Source of the DNA: Polyangiaceae bacterium
GTDB lineage: Bacteria > Myxococcota_A > Polyangia > Polyangiales > Polyangiaceae
Assembly (NCBI GenBank): GCA_020846005.1
Contig: JADLEQ010000019.1
Location: 1 to 64,000 of the forward strand
Direction: 5' to 3'
DNA length: 64,000 nucleotides
The notes under the pieces are model-generated. The model saw nothing but the letters and a program-made list of their open reading frames with translations. It did not search any database and was not told the origin of the DNA. Both the position numbers and the translations under genes were made by a program. This document shows positions 16,285-24,860 of the stretch, piece after piece (position 1 is the first letter of the stretch; every line of letters starts with the position of its first letter).

Positions 16285-17601
16285 CTAGCCGGGCGCGGGT
16301 CGCGTGTCACCGGCGCTCGCGCGATCTCGAACGACGCGGCCCCCCGCGATCACGGTGCGAACCGGGTTCCAGCCGAACGAGTAGCCGAGCCATCGGTGGT
16401 CCGGTACGTCACACACGAGGACGTCGGCGCGCCGACCTCGCACCAAGCTCCCGCGGTCGGCGCCGCGACCGACGGCGTGCGCCGCGTTGCGGGTGGCGGC
16501 CACGATGCACTCCGCCACGCTGAGCCCCAGCGTCCGCGCGCCGAGGGCGATACAGGCGGGGATCGACGGCGTGAACGACGATCCCGGGTTGAAGTCGGTG
16601 GCGATGGCGACCGGCACGCCTGCGTCCACGAGGGCTCGCCCCGGCGCATGCCGCTCCTCCCCCAGGTGGAAGGCTACGCCCGGCAACAGCACGGCCACCG
16701 GCGGCCGCGCCGCGGCGCCCAGCGCCCGACAGGACGCCTCGCTCGCGTGCTCGAGGTGGTCGATCGACACGGCGCCGAGGCGCGCACCCAGCGCGGCGGC
16801 GCCGGACGCCGTGAACTGCTCGGCGTGGAGCTTCAGCCCGAACCCGAGACCCGCGGCGTGGCGGAGCAGACGCTCGGCTTCGTCGACGGTGAACGCCTCC
16901 TGCTCGCAGAACACGTCGACGTACTCGGCGAGCCCGGTGCGGGCGATCTCCACGTGCAGCTCCTCGAGCAGCTCGAGGTAGCCGTCGCGTCGCTCGCGGT
17001 GTTCGTCAGGCACGACGTGCGCCCCGAGGAAGGTCGAGACCAGCTCGATCGGCACCTCCGTGCGCAGCGCCTCGATCACGCGGAGGAGCCGGAGCTCCGT
17101 CGCTCGCTCGAGGCCGTACCCGCTCTTCGCCTCGAGTGTCGTCGTTCCGTGCTCGACCGCGCGCGAGAGCCAGCGGCGGGCGTGCAGGAGGAGCGTCTCG
17201 AGGGACGCCGCGCGCGTCGCCCGCACGGTGCTACGGATCCCGCCGCCGCGCGCGAGGAGCTCCAGGTAAGGTACGCCCGCCATGCGCGCCTCCCACTCGG
17301 CCGCGCGATCACCGGCGAAGACCAGGTGCGTGTGCGCGTCGACGAAGCCCGGCAGCACGACGCCTCCGCGAGCGTCGACGATCCGCCGGGCGTGGCGGCC
17401 GTAGGCGCGCTCGAGGCGAGCGCGAGCGCCCACCTCGACGATTTGACCACCGTGGATCGCCACGGCGCCGTCCCGGACCGCGCCGACGTCGGCCTGCGCG
17501 GGGCCCCGCGCGGGCCCCGCGTCGGTCCCGCCGCAGGTGAGCACCTCCGCGGCGCCGACGACCAGCAGGTCGACGCACTCCGCCTCCGCCCCGGCCGTCA
17601 C
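16285..17601 (-). CDS. hutI: imidazolonepropionase
   Basis: A 438-residue amidohydrolase that opens 4-imidazolone-5-propionate to N-formimidoyl-glutamate, the third step of histidine degradation. Visible motifs are the metal-binding DAHTHLVF, GGGIRSTVRATRAAS, TLEAKSGYGL, KLHAEQFT, SIDHLEHAS and the catalytic/metal ATDFNPGSS, ending with the composite TIM-barrel domain (GWNPVRTVIAGGRVVRD). The GTG start at 17601 overlaps the hutU stop as GTGA, so translation is coupled to hutU. The length matches the family, with a slightly extended N-terminus. Confidence 0.92.
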   Translation of the reverse strand: MTAGAEAECVDLLVVGAAEVLTCGGTDAGPARGPAQADVGAVRDGAVAIHGGQIVEVGARARLERAYGRHARRIVDARGGVVLPGFVDAHTHLVFAGDRAAEWEARMAGVPYLELLARGGGIRSTVRATRAASLETLLLHARRWLSRAVEHGTTTLEAKSGYGLERATELRLLRVIEALRTEVPIELVSTFLGAHVVPDEHRERRDGYLELLEELHVEIARTGLAEYVDVFCEQEAFTVDEAERLLRHAAGLGFGLKLHAEQFTASGAAALGARLGAVSIDHLEHASEASCRALGAAARPPVAVLLPGVAFHLGEERHAPGRALVDAGVPVAIATDFNPGSSFTPSIPACIALGARTLGLSVAECIVAATRNAAHAVGRGADRGSLVRGRRADVLVCDVPDHRWLGYSFGWNPVRTVIAGGRVVRDRASAGDTRPAPG

Positions 17602-19358
17602 GGCAGATCTATGCCGTGGTGCGCCACGGTCTCCCGCGCCTCCGCGTACCCGGCGATCGCGTGCCGCACGACGCCGATCCCGGGGTCGACGGTGAGCACG
17701 CGCTGCAGGCGCTCGGCCCGGGCGCTGGTGCCGTCCGCGACCACCACCATCCCGGCGTGCAGCGAGTTCCCGATGCCGACGCCGCCACCGTGGTGGAAGC
17801 TCACCCAGGACGCCCCGGCCGCGATGTTGAGCGCGAAGTTGAGCAGCGGCCAGTCCGCGATCGCGTCCGAGCCGTCTCGCATCGCCTCGGTCTCGCGATC
17901 GGGTGAGGCCACGGAGCCGCAGTCCAGATGATCGCGCCCGATCGCCACCGGCGCCGAGACCCGGCCGTCCGCCACCAGGCGGTTCATCGCCTCGCCGAAG
18001 CGCGCGCGATCGCCGTATCCGAGCCAGCAGATGCGAGTCGGCAGACCGAGGAACGGGACTCGCTCCCGCGCGAGGCGGATCCACCGCGCGAGCCCGGCGT
18101 CCTCGGGGAACAGGCGCAGCGCCTCGTCGTCCAGCGCGTGGATGTCTGCCGGATCGCCGCTCAGCGCGGCCCAGCGGAACGGCCCCAACCCGCGCGCGAA
18201 GAGCGGACGGATGTAGGCCGGCACGAAGCCGGGGTAGCGCCACGCCCCGGCCTCGTCGCGCGCACGCACCCCGGCGCTCTCTGCCTGCGCGCGCAGGTTG
18301 TTGCCGTAGTCGAACGCGATGGCGCCGCGCTGGGCGAGCGCGAGGATGGCCTCGACGTGGTGCCCGGCCGTCTCGCGCGCGCGGCGGTGGTACTCGGAGA
18401 GGTCGGTCACACGGAGCGCGTCGAGCTCGCCCAGCTCGCCCTCGGGGAGGTAGGCACCCAGGTCGTGGGCGGAGGTCTGATCGGTGACGACGTCGGGGAC
18501 GACGTCGCGGCGAACCAGCTCACGGAGCACCGCGACGACGTTCCCGACCAGCCCGATCGAGAGCGCGCGCCCGGCGCGGACCGCCTCGTCGACCCACGTC
18601 AACGCTTCGTCCAGCGAGGTCGTCATCCGATCGAGGTAGCGCTCCTCGACCTTGCGGCGGACACGCTCCGCTCGCACCTCGACGCAGAGGGCCACGCCCT
18701 CGTTCATCGTGACGGCGAGCGGCTGGGCGCCGCTCATCCCGCCGAGCCCCCCGGTGACGACGAGCTTGCCGCGGAGCGTCGGTGCGCCGAAGTGTCGCTC
18801 GGCGAGCGAGAGGAACGTCTGGTAGGTGCCCTGCAGGATCCCCTGGGTGCCGATGTAGATCCAGGAGCCCGCCGTCATCTGCCCGTACATGGTGAGCCCG
18901 GCACGATCGAGCGCATCGAACGTCGCCTGGTTCGCCCACCTCGGGACCAGGTTCGAGTTCGCGATGAGGACCCGCGGCGCCTGCTCGGACGTCCGCGCGA
19001 CGTACACGGGCGCGCCGGACTGCACGCACAGCGTCTCGTCCGGCGCGAGGCGCTCCAGCGCCGCGACGATCCGGTGGTACTCGCGCCAGTTGCGCGCCGC
19101 GCGCCCGCTGCCACCGTACACGACGAGGTTACGCCAATCGACGGCGACCTCGGGATCGAGGTTGTTCATCAGCATCCGCTTCGCGGCCTCGGCGTCCCAC
19201 GAGCGCGCCGTGCGCGCCGCACCTCGGGCGGCCCGGATCGGGCCCTCCGGGCGCGCGGCCTCGTGCAGCGGGCGCCCGTGCCGCTCGAGCTCCTCACGCA
19301 CGCCGTCGGCGGTCCCGTGGCGATCTCGCTGCAGCTCCAAGATTCGATCGTCGTCCAT
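17598..19358 (-). CDS. hutU: urocanate hydratase
   Basis: A 586-residue enzyme that converts urocanate to 4-imidazolone-5-propionate using tightly bound NAD+. Conserved blocks include AAKRMLMNNLDPEVAVDWRNLVVYGG, CVQSGAPVYV, the NAD-binding GLGGMSGAQPLAVTMNEG, DQTSAHD, FDYGNNLRAQA and CWLGYGDRARFGEAMNRL, ending near SWVSFHHGGGVGIGNS. It is somewhat longer at the N-terminus than the usual ~555 residues. It is the first gene of a minus-strand unit hutU-hutI-small protein-GMC oxidase. No hutH or hut regulator lies within the window, so the pathway is incomplete here. Confidence 0.95.
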   Translation of the reverse strand: MDDDRILELQRDRHGTADGVREELERHGRPLHEAARPEGPIRAARGAARTARSWDAEAAKRMLMNNLDPEVAVDWRNLVVYGGSGRAARNWREYHRIVAALERLAPDETLCVQSGAPVYVARTSEQAPRVLIANSNLVPRWANQATFDALDRAGLTMYGQMTAGSWIYIGTQGILQGTYQTFLSLAERHFGAPTLRGKLVVTGGLGGMSGAQPLAVTMNEGVALCVEVRAERVRRKVEERYLDRMTTSLDEALTWVDEAVRAGRALSIGLVGNVVAVLRELVRRDVVPDVVTDQTSAHDLGAYLPEGELGELDALRVTDLSEYHRRARETAGHHVEAILALAQRGAIAFDYGNNLRAQAESAGVRARDEAGAWRYPGFVPAYIRPLFARGLGPFRWAALSGDPADIHALDDEALRLFPEDAGLARWIRLARERVPFLGLPTRICWLGYGDRARFGEAMNRLVADGRVSAPVAIGRDHLDCGSVASPDRETEAMRDGSDAIADWPLLNFALNIAAGASWVSFHHGGGVGIGNSLHAGMVVVADGTSARAERLQRVLTVDPGIGVVRHAIAGYAEARETVAHHGIDLP

Positions 19359-19469
19359 CGGCGCGCAGCGTACACCGGGCGCGGCGGTCGTCATCGGCGC
19401 GGCGTGGGCCACCGCCCGCGCCCGTGCTAGCGGACGCGCACGTCGCCCGCCGGGCGCGTCCCCTGCGCC

Positions 19470-20042
19470 ATGTCCCGCCCCCGCGCGCCCTCGCTCCCTC
19501 GCGCCCAGGAAGGCGACGCCGAGCTGCTCGCGATCCTGGCAGAGCGCGTGCGCAGAGCCAGGGCCCGGGCCCCGGGCCGGTCGCCCGCGACCGTGGGGGA
19601 GCTGCTCTCCGGCGCTCGAGAGGCGGCGCGCCGGCAGAGCGGGCGCGCGCTCGACCGGGAGCGCTGGAGAGCGCTCGTGGGCGACCGTATCGCCGAGCGA
19701 TCTTCGCCCACGCGGCTCCAGGGGCGGACGCTGCTCGTGCTCGTCGCGTCCAGCGCCTGGGCCGAGGAGCTCTCGCTGCTCTCGCCCGAGATCGTGCGTC
19801 GCCTGCAGAGCGTCGGGCTAGAGGTGAACGAGCTCAGGTTCCGCGTAGACCGGGAGGCGACCCGCGCCGGCCCACCCGCCCCCGACCCGGCGCTGCGGGC
19901 GCTCGTGCTGAGCGCGGCTAGCGAGCGGAAGCCAGGCGCTCGAGTCCCTCGAGACGCTGGAGGAGGAACCGCTCCGCCGGCCCCATCGAACCCGCCAAGC
20001 CACGGAGCAACGCGACGTACTCCCGGAGCTGGGCGACGTTGA
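19470..20042 (+). CDS. dciA: DciA-like (DUF721) helicase-loader protein
   Basis: A 190-residue protein whose middle (about residues 35-130) shows the DUF721/DciA pattern: WRALVGDRIAERSSPTRLQGRTLLVLVASSAWAEELSLLSPEIVRRLQSVGLEVNELRFRVD. DciA loads or activates the replicative DnaB helicase in bacteria lacking DnaC or DnaI. The C-terminal ~55 residues are Pro/Arg-rich, probably disordered, and coded in the 125-nt overlap with the 3' end of the convergent FHA gene. The ATG is preceded by the upstream GTGCTAG element near 19424-19430, which may be part of a promoter. Confidence 0.7.
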   Translation: MSRPRAPSLPRAQEGDAELLAILAERVRRARARAPGRSPATVGELLSGAREAARRQSGRALDRERWRALVGDRIAERSSPTRLQGRTLLVLVASSAWAEELSLLSPEIVRRLQSVGLEVNELRFRVDREATRAGPPAPDPALRALVLSAASERKPGARVPRDAGGGTAPPAPSNPPSHGATRRTPGAGRR

Positions 20043-20757
20043 TCTCCGTGACGTTGCGGAGCACCGTGTAGAGTTCGTCCACGACGGGCCCCGGCAACGT
20101 CCGGCGCGCCGCGGCGTAGAGCGCCACGCAGTAGTCGATCCAGCTCCCCTTGCCCGTCCCGACGGCGAGCTTCATCGCGTACTTCACGGCCTTCTCGGCC
20201 TGCTCCGCGTCCAGAGTCCCCTTGGAGCGCGCGGTCGCGAGGAGCGTGTTGAGGTAGGTAGCGAGGATCCGCTCCGCTTCGTCGCCGCGCCCGAGCGCGA
20301 GCACCTTGTCGGCTACCCCTCCCAGGAGGTCGAGCGAGTCACCCTTGCGCGTCCCCTCCTCGGCGCGCTCCATGCCGAACCGCGCCGGGTCGACGCCGCT
20401 CAGCGTCTCCGCCGTGTAGCGCTGCATCGGCTTCTCGCCGCCGCCGGGCCGCGGCCCTGTGCGCAGGACGAGCTCCTCGTTGCCGACGAGCACGCGGTCA
20501 CCGGGGCGCAGCGGCGTCGGCCCGGTGATGCGCGAGCCGTTCACGTGAACGCCATTCACGCTGCCCAGATCCTCGACGGTCGGCACCCCCTGGATCAGAC
20601 GGACCTGCGCGTGACGCCGGGAGACGAGCGCGTCGTCGAGCACGAGCTGGCACGCGGTGCTGCGACCCATGACGAGCGGCGCGTCCCGGAGCTCGAGCGC
20701 GTGGCCGCGATAGTCGAGCCACGCCGCGGACGGGTCGTGCCCACCCGCCGCGGCCAT
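19918..20757 (-). CDS. FHA-domain protein (FHA1)
   Basis: A 279-residue cytoplasmic protein. Residues ~15-95 are a forkhead-associated phosphothreonine-binding domain: VMGRSTACQLVLDDALVSRRHAQVRLIQG, then VEDLGSVNGVHVNGSRI and PGDRVLVGNEELVLRTG. The conserved Gly-Arg, Ser-Arg-Arg-His and Asn-Gly-Val residues are all present. The C-terminal ~150 residues are helical (DKVLALGRGDEAERILATYLNTLLATARSKG) with no recognised family. It probably reads Ser/Thr kinase signalling, common in myxobacteria. A related FHA gene lies immediately upstream on the same strand (164 nt away). Its 3' end overlaps dciA by 125 nt in convergent orientation. Confidence 0.8.
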   Translation of the reverse strand: MAAAGGHDPSAAWLDYRGHALELRDAPLVMGRSTACQLVLDDALVSRRHAQVRLIQGVPTVEDLGSVNGVHVNGSRITGPTPLRPGDRVLVGNEELVLRTGPRPGGGEKPMQRYTAETLSGVDPARFGMERAEEGTRKGDSLDLLGGVADKVLALGRGDEAERILATYLNTLLATARSKGTLDAEQAEKAVKYAMKLAVGTGKGSWIDYCVALYAAARRTLPGPVVDELYTVLRNVTEINVAQLREYVALLRGLAGSMGPAERFLLQRLEGLERLASAR

Positions 20758-20921
20758 GCGGGGCGCTGTGCGGCGCGGATCGGAGACGGACAAGCTCGCC
20801 CATGATAGTGGGCCGGGCCCAGCTTCGTCGAGTCCCCGGAGCGCCCGGGCGGCGCGCCAGCGCTCGGGGCAGCGGCTGGCTGCTCGCCGAGCCGCACCGC
20901 TCCTCTCCGTGAGAGGCCGGC

Positions 20922-21770
20922 TCAGTCGGCGGCGAGCGCCTTCAGACGCTCGAAGGCGAGCTCGTAGCCGGGCGGCGGCCCCCCGGCCGTCGCGACACGC
21001 TCGACGAGCGCGCCTGCGTGCGGCTGGACGGCGATCTTCGCCTCGGGCGGCAGGCCAGTCAGCTGCCGCGACACCTCCACCTCCGGCACCAGCCCGAGCG
21101 CCCGGTGGAGCGCGAGCACCCAGCCCGCCCACGACGGGCGCCCCGTCGCGGCGGCGACGCGAGCGGCGGCCACCGCGACGCGATCGACCTGCGCACGGTC
21201 GACCGGCCCCCCCGCCGCGACTTGCTCCTCCAGGTTGGCGCGGACGCGCTGCAAGACGCGCTCACCGTCGTCCCAGCGCTCGAGCGAGCACGCGCGCTCG
21301 AGCACCTCGACCAACAGCTCGAGCGACCAGCTCCGCCCCTTCGCGCCGGCGCCCGACAGGGTGTCCTCCCCGGCGCGGCGCTCGGAGCCGCACGTGGGGC
21401 ACTCGCGGAGCTCCTCCGGGTAGGGGTGGCCGCACTCCGCGCAGTGGCACATGAAGCCCGTCGACCGCGCGGAGGACCTCGCCTCCTGCTGAGCCACCGT
21501 GAACACCATCTCCTGGGTGCCGATCCGGATCCGATCGCCGTGCGCGAGCTCTCGCGACCCCTGCAGCAGGGAGCCGTTCAACGTGACGCCGTTGCGTGAG
21601 CCCAGATCCACGACGCTCGCGTGGCCGCCCTGCACTCGGATGGCCGCGTGCCGCCGAGAAACCAGGGGATCCTCGATCGTGACCTGGCAGTCGGAGCCGC
21701 GACCGAGCAGCGTCTCGCCCTCTCGCAGGTCGATCTCCTGGAGCAGAAACCGAAGCCGAAAGCGCACCAC
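20922..21770 (-). CDS. FHA-domain and zinc-ribbon protein (FHA2)
   Basis: A 282-residue protein with an N-terminal FHA domain (LLGRGSDCQVTIEDPLVSRRHAAIRVQGG, VVDLGSRNGVTLNGSLLQGSRELAHGDRIRIG). A four-Cys zinc ribbon follows (CAECGHPYPEELRECPTCGSE, residues ~111-131), then a helical C-terminal half. It looks like a paralogue of the downstream FHA1 gene, with an added ribbon and the same kind of helical tail (ERWDDGERVLQRVRANLEEQV against GDEAERILATYLNTLLATA). The product begins MVRFRLRFLL from a GTG (GTG-GTG pair) at 21770. A role in phospho-dependent assembly with Ser/Thr kinases is inferred. Confidence 0.8.
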   Translation of the reverse strand: MVRFRLRFLLQEIDLREGETLLGRGSDCQVTIEDPLVSRRHAAIRVQGGHASVVDLGSRNGVTLNGSLLQGSRELAHGDRIRIGTQEMVFTVAQQEARSSARSTGFMCHCAECGHPYPEELRECPTCGSERRAGEDTLSGAGAKGRSWSLELLVEVLERACSLERWDDGERVLQRVRANLEEQVAAGGPVDRAQVDRVAVAAARVAAATGRPSWAGWVLALHRALGLVPEVEVSRQLTGLPPEAKIAVQPHAGALVERVATAGGPPPGYELAFERLKALAAD

Positions 21771-21826
21771 GACGGCTCCACCCTACCGCGCCGGACTCCG
21801 TGCGCAACCTGCCGACCTGTCCGAGG

Positions 21827-22300
21827 TCAGTCCGGCCTCCTCACGAGGACACGCAGGAGGCGGAGGACGAGCCGAGGGTGCGACCAGAGTCCGTAGATCT
21901 CCAGCCGCCGCGTGGCGAGCGCCCGCGCGAGCCCGCGCAGCACACCGCCACGTTCGCGCCCCGCGCCCGCCCCCGTAGCGTCGAGCGAGCGCCCTGGGAG
22001 GCGGAGTCGACCCAGATCTCTCAGATCCTCGAGCGCGCCGCGGACGGAAATCTCCGGGACGCCGACGAGCCCCTCGTGCACCACCAGGCGGCCCAGGTCG
22101 AAGCGGAGCGTGAGGGTCGTGTTCGCGTCGGTGGCGATGAGCGCGACCGAGCCGCGCAGCTCCTCGAAGGCGGCGCGGGCGTCCGAGTCCGTCACGTTCC
22201 GGCGCACCAGCTCGGCGAGCTCCACCGCCAGCGCGTCCCGGTCGGCACCGGGCCCGAGATCGACCATCGCGCGCACGTCGGACCCAACCCGGCATAGCAT
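21827..22300 (-). CDS. hypothetical protein, possibly SCP2-like lipid-binding fold
   Basis: A protein of about 157 residues from the ATG at 22300 (MLCRVGSDVRAMVDLGPGADRDALAVELAELV); an alternative start is the internal ATG at residue 12. It alternates charged and aliphatic strands (GSVALIATDANTTLTLRFDLGRLVVHEGLVGVPEISVRGALEDLRDL) in a way reminiscent of sterol-carrier-protein-2-like domains, which bind lipids. No catalytic residues are evident. It is divergent from the proline-rich membrane protein gene, with only 41 nt between the two start codons, so their promoters must overlap. Confidence 0.5.
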   Translation of the reverse strand: MLCRVGSDVRAMVDLGPGADRDALAVELAELVRRNVTDSDARAAFEELRGSVALIATDANTTLTLRFDLGRLVVHEGLVGVPEISVRGALEDLRDLGRLRLPGRSLDATGAGAGRERGGVLRGLARALATRRLEIYGLWSHPRLVLRLLRVLVRRPD

Positions 22301-22306
22301 GCGGGC

Positions 22307-22335
22307 TTCCGGAACCGGAGGCGCCGTTGTATCGA
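22307..22335 (+). promoter_or_regulatory. predicted promoter, leaderless arrangement
   Basis: TTCCGG (22307-22312), a 17-nt spacer and TATCGA (22330-22335). The -10 ends exactly 6 nt before the GTG at 22342, so transcription would start at or next to the start codon. The -35 match is weak. Confidence 0.35.
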
Positions 22336-22341
22336 GGCTCC

Positions 22342-23097
22342 GTGCGCAGGACATCGTGGGTCGTCGCCGTCGGGACGTTGGCGGTCTCGGCGGCCGCACA
22401 GCCCGGTGTCACCGTCGCGCCGTCCTCCGCGCCGTCCTCCGCGCCGTCCTCCGCGCCGCCGGCCTCGGCGTCGGGCGCCGCGCCGCCGCCGCCCGCGGAC
22501 TCGCCACCACCGCCGGCGAGCGCCGCGCACACCGGCGAGGACGAGGAAGCCCGCGAGCCCGCGCCGCGCCGCGATCGGCGGGCTCGCGTGTCCGCAGCGG
22601 CGACGCGAGAAGAGCGAGGGGAGGCACGGCTGCACGTCGCGGTCGACCGGCGCGGCGGGTGGCTCGAGGCCCGATCGTGGGTCGACGACGGCGAGTGGCG
22701 ACGCGTGTGCGCGATCCCGTGTGGGCGCGTCCTGCTCGTCGACGGCCAGCAGTTCCGCGTGGTCGCGCCCGGGATGGCGCCGTCCAACCCGTTCCGCGTC
22801 GAGCCCGGCGCGGGGACGGCTCGCATCAAGGTGAGCGGCGGCTCCGAATCGGCGCGACGCTGGGGCACCATCTCGCTCGCCGCCGGCATCCCGGTGAGCC
22901 TGCTCGGGATGGCCGGCTTCGCCTACGGCCGGGTCCGGGGGCGCGAGGGGGTCGAGCTCGCCGGCGCCGGCGCCCTCGCGCTCGGGGCCGCGGCGGTGGT
23001 CGTCTCGTTCCCGCTGCTGAACTCCGGCTCGACGGTCGTCCGCAACTCGCGCGGCCGGACGATCGGGCGCGCCTCGACGCCGGCCGCGCGACGCTGA
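22342..23097 (+). CDS. exported membrane protein with Pro/Ser-rich linker, function unknown
   Basis: A protein of about 251 residues from the GTG at 22342 (MRRTSWVVAVGTLAVSAAAQ, a signal peptide); a TTG at 22327 is possible. After the signal comes an Ala/Pro/Ser linker with three exact 12-bp DNA repeats (APSSAPSS). A globular part follows with a PEGA-like look (VCAIPCGRVLLVDGQQFRVVAPGM). Two C-terminal hydrophobic segments follow (WGTISLAAGIPVSLLGMAGFAYG and GVELAGAGALALGAAAVVVSFPLL). Similar small proteins occur next to lipoprotein genes in Polyangiales. It ends 3 nt from the convergent serC stop. Confidence 0.65.
   Translation: MRRTSWVVAVGTLAVSAAAQPGVTVAPSSAPSSAPSSAPPASASGAAPPPPADSPPPPASAAHTGEDEEAREPAPRRDRRARVSAAATREERGEARLHVAVDRRGGWLEARSWVDDGEWRRVCAIPCGRVLLVDGQQFRVVAPGMAPSNPFRVEPGAGTARIKVSGGSESARRWGTISLAAGIPVSLLGMAGFAYGRVRGREGVELAGAGALALGAAAVVVSFPLLNSGSTVVRNSRGRTIGRASTPAARR
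22417..22452. repeat. three exact 12-bp tandem repeats
   Basis: GCGCCGTCCTCC is repeated three times without change at 22417, 22429 and 22441, encoding the repeat APSS in the linker of the exported protein. Confidence 0.8.
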
Positions 23098-23100
23098 AGC

Positions 23101-24180
23101 TCACGCGTGGAAGCGGCGCAGCAGCCCGGCCAGCGCCTCGACCCAGGCGAGCTCGGCGGCGTTGTAGATCGACGCGCGGAGCCCGCCGACGGAGCGGTGG
23201 CCCTTCAGTCCGACCATGCCCTCCTTCTCGGCCGCCTTCACCAGCTCGGTCTCCAGCTCCTCCGTCGGGAGGGTGAAGACGACGTTCATCGTCGAGCGGC
23301 TGCCCCGCTCGACGGGGCAGCCGTAGAAGTCCGGGCGAGAGTCGAGCGCGGAGTAGAGGACCTCGGCCTTCGCGCGGTTCGTCCGCTCGATCGCGGCGAG
23401 CCCGCCGAGCTGCTCGTATACGGCGAGCACGTTGCGCAGCAGGTAGACGGAGAAGGTCGGCGGGGTGTTGTAGAGGGAGCGGTTCTCCGCGTGCGTCCGG
23501 TACTGGAAGATGACCGGGATGTCCTTGCGCCCCGCGGCGACGAGCTCCTTGCGGACGATGACGAGCGTGAGACCGCTCGGGCCAAGGTTCTTCTGCGCGC
23601 CGGCGTAGATGAGGCCGAAGCGCGACACGTCGATCGGGCGCCACATGATGTCGCTCGACATGTCGGCGACGAGCGGGACGCCGCCCACGTCCGGGAACTC
23701 GTGCCACTGCGTCCCGAAGATGGTGTTGTTGCTCGTCAGGTGCACGTACGCGGCGCCAGCGTCGAGCGCCAGCTCGCCCGGCGTGGGCACCCGCGCGTAC
23801 TTCTTGCCGGCCTCCGTCGTAGCGGCCACGCGGGCCGTCCCCAGCACCTTGGCCTCCTTCAGCGCCTTCTCCGACCACGCGCCCGTCAGCACGTAGTCAG
23901 CGCTCCTCCCCGCGGGGAGGAGGTTCATCGGCACCACCGCGAACTGCTGGCTCGCGCCTCCCTGGAGGAACAGCACGTCATAGTCGTCCGAGACGCCCAG
24001 CAGACGCCGCACGAGCGCGATCGCCTCGTCGTGGATCGACTCGTACGCCTTTCCCCGGTGGCTGTGCTCGATGACGCTCATCCCCGTCCCGCCGAGATCG
24101 AGCAGCTCGTCGCGAGCGCGCTCGAGCGCGGCGGCGGGGAGCGCAGCGGGGCCAGCGTTGAAGTTCATCGTCCGTGCCAT
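23101..24180 (-). CDS. serC: phosphoserine aminotransferase
   Basis: A 359-residue PLP enzyme that converts 3-phosphohydroxypyruvate and glutamate to O-phosphoserine and 2-oxoglutarate in serine synthesis; it also serves pyridoxal biosynthesis in some bacteria. It starts [15 protein letters not shown] and keeps the family's [65 protein letters not shown] (PLP lysine at ~197), [10 protein letters not shown] and the final [18 protein letters not shown]. It has the normal family length. It lies 50 nt downstream of tsaC on the same strand and may belong to the purD-tsaC transcript. Confidence 0.96.
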   Translation of the reverse strand: MARTMNFNAGPAALPAAALERARDELLDLGGTGMSVIEHSHRGKAYESIHDEAIALVRRLLGVSDDYDVLFLQGGASQQFAVVPMNLLPAGRSADYVLTGAWSEKALKEAKVLGTARVAATTEAGKKYARVPTPGELALDAGAAYVHLTSNNTIFGTQWHEFPDVGGVPLVADMSSDIMWRPIDVSRFGLIYAGAQKNLGPSGLTLVIVRKELVAAGRKDIPVIFQYRTHAENRSLYNTPPTFSVYLLRNVLAVYEQLGGLAAIERTNRAKAEVLYSALDSRPDFYGCPVERGSRSTMNVVFTLPTEELETELVKAAEKEGMVGLKGHRSVGGLRASIYNAAELAWVEALAGLLRRFHA

Positions 24181-24230
24181 GTGGGATCCCTCGACAATTC
24201 AGGTCACCGCGCCGACGCGGCTCGCGCCGC

Positions 24231-24860
24231 CTACCGCTCGCGCTCCGGGTCGTCAAGCAGCGCGCGCCGCACCTCGTCCGCGCCCACCGCGCCCTCACGC
24301 ACGACGCGCGCGGCGGGTGCCACCACGACGACGATCGTCGACGGGGGCCCCCCGGGCGCGACGTCACCGACGACGACGAGATCGCCGGCCTCGAGCTGCC
24401 GGGCGAACGCCGCACGGACCTCGGCGGCCGCGAGCAGCGGCGGCTCCCCGGGAGGGTTCGCGCTGGTGGCCGTGAGGGGCCGCCCTACCGCGCGCGCCAG
24501 CTCGGCCGCGAGCGAGGGCCCGGGCAGGCGGACGGCCACGGTGGCGTCCAGCGTCACGCGCGGATCGAGGTCTGGGCGCGCGGGAGTCGCGATCGACAGG
24601 CGCCCCGGCCAGAGTCGATCGGCCAGCCGTCGCGCGTCGGGGAGCGGAGGGAGCGCTACCTCCAGCCAGGCTGCCCGATCGGGCAGGATCAACGGGACGC
24701 CCTTCTCGTGACCGCGCGGCTTGACCCCGAACAAGCGGGGCAGCGCGGCCGGGTCGAGAGTGGCCAGCAGCCCGAAGGAGGACTCGGTCGGCGCGGCGAC
24801 GACGCGCCCGGCCCGCAGCGCCGCGACCGCCGCCTCGAGACCGGCGCTCGCGTCCGTCAT
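24231..24860 (-). CDS. tsaC: L-threonylcarbamoyladenylate synthase (TsaC/Sua5/YrdC)
   Basis: A 209-residue YrdC-domain protein that makes threonylcarbamoyl-AMP from threonine, bicarbonate and ATP for the t6A37 modification of ANN-decoding tRNAs. It shows VVAAPTESSFGLLATL, the KPRGHEKGVPLIL substrate-binding segment, RLWPGRLSI, DATVAVRLPGPS and the PLTATSANPPGEPP signature. It has only the catalytic YrdC domain, without the C-terminal Sua5 domain. Its ATG overlaps the purD stop (ATGA), so translation is coupled to purD. Confidence 0.88.
   Translation of the reverse strand: MTDASAGLEAAVAALRAGRVVAAPTESSFGLLATLDPAALPRLFGVKPRGHEKGVPLILPDRAAWLEVALPPLPDARRLADRLWPGRLSIATPARPDLDPRVTLDATVAVRLPGPSLAAELARAVGRPLTATSANPPGEPPLLAAAEVRAAFARQLEAGDLVVVGDVAPGGPPSTIVVVVAPAARVVREGAVGADEVRRALLDDPERER

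Noticed and set aside
14221-17931. 1236-codon plus-strand frame opposite the GMC oxidase and hutI
   Set aside because: Its translation is Arg/His/Ala-rich without motifs, whereas the minus strand encodes recognisable enzymes in full.
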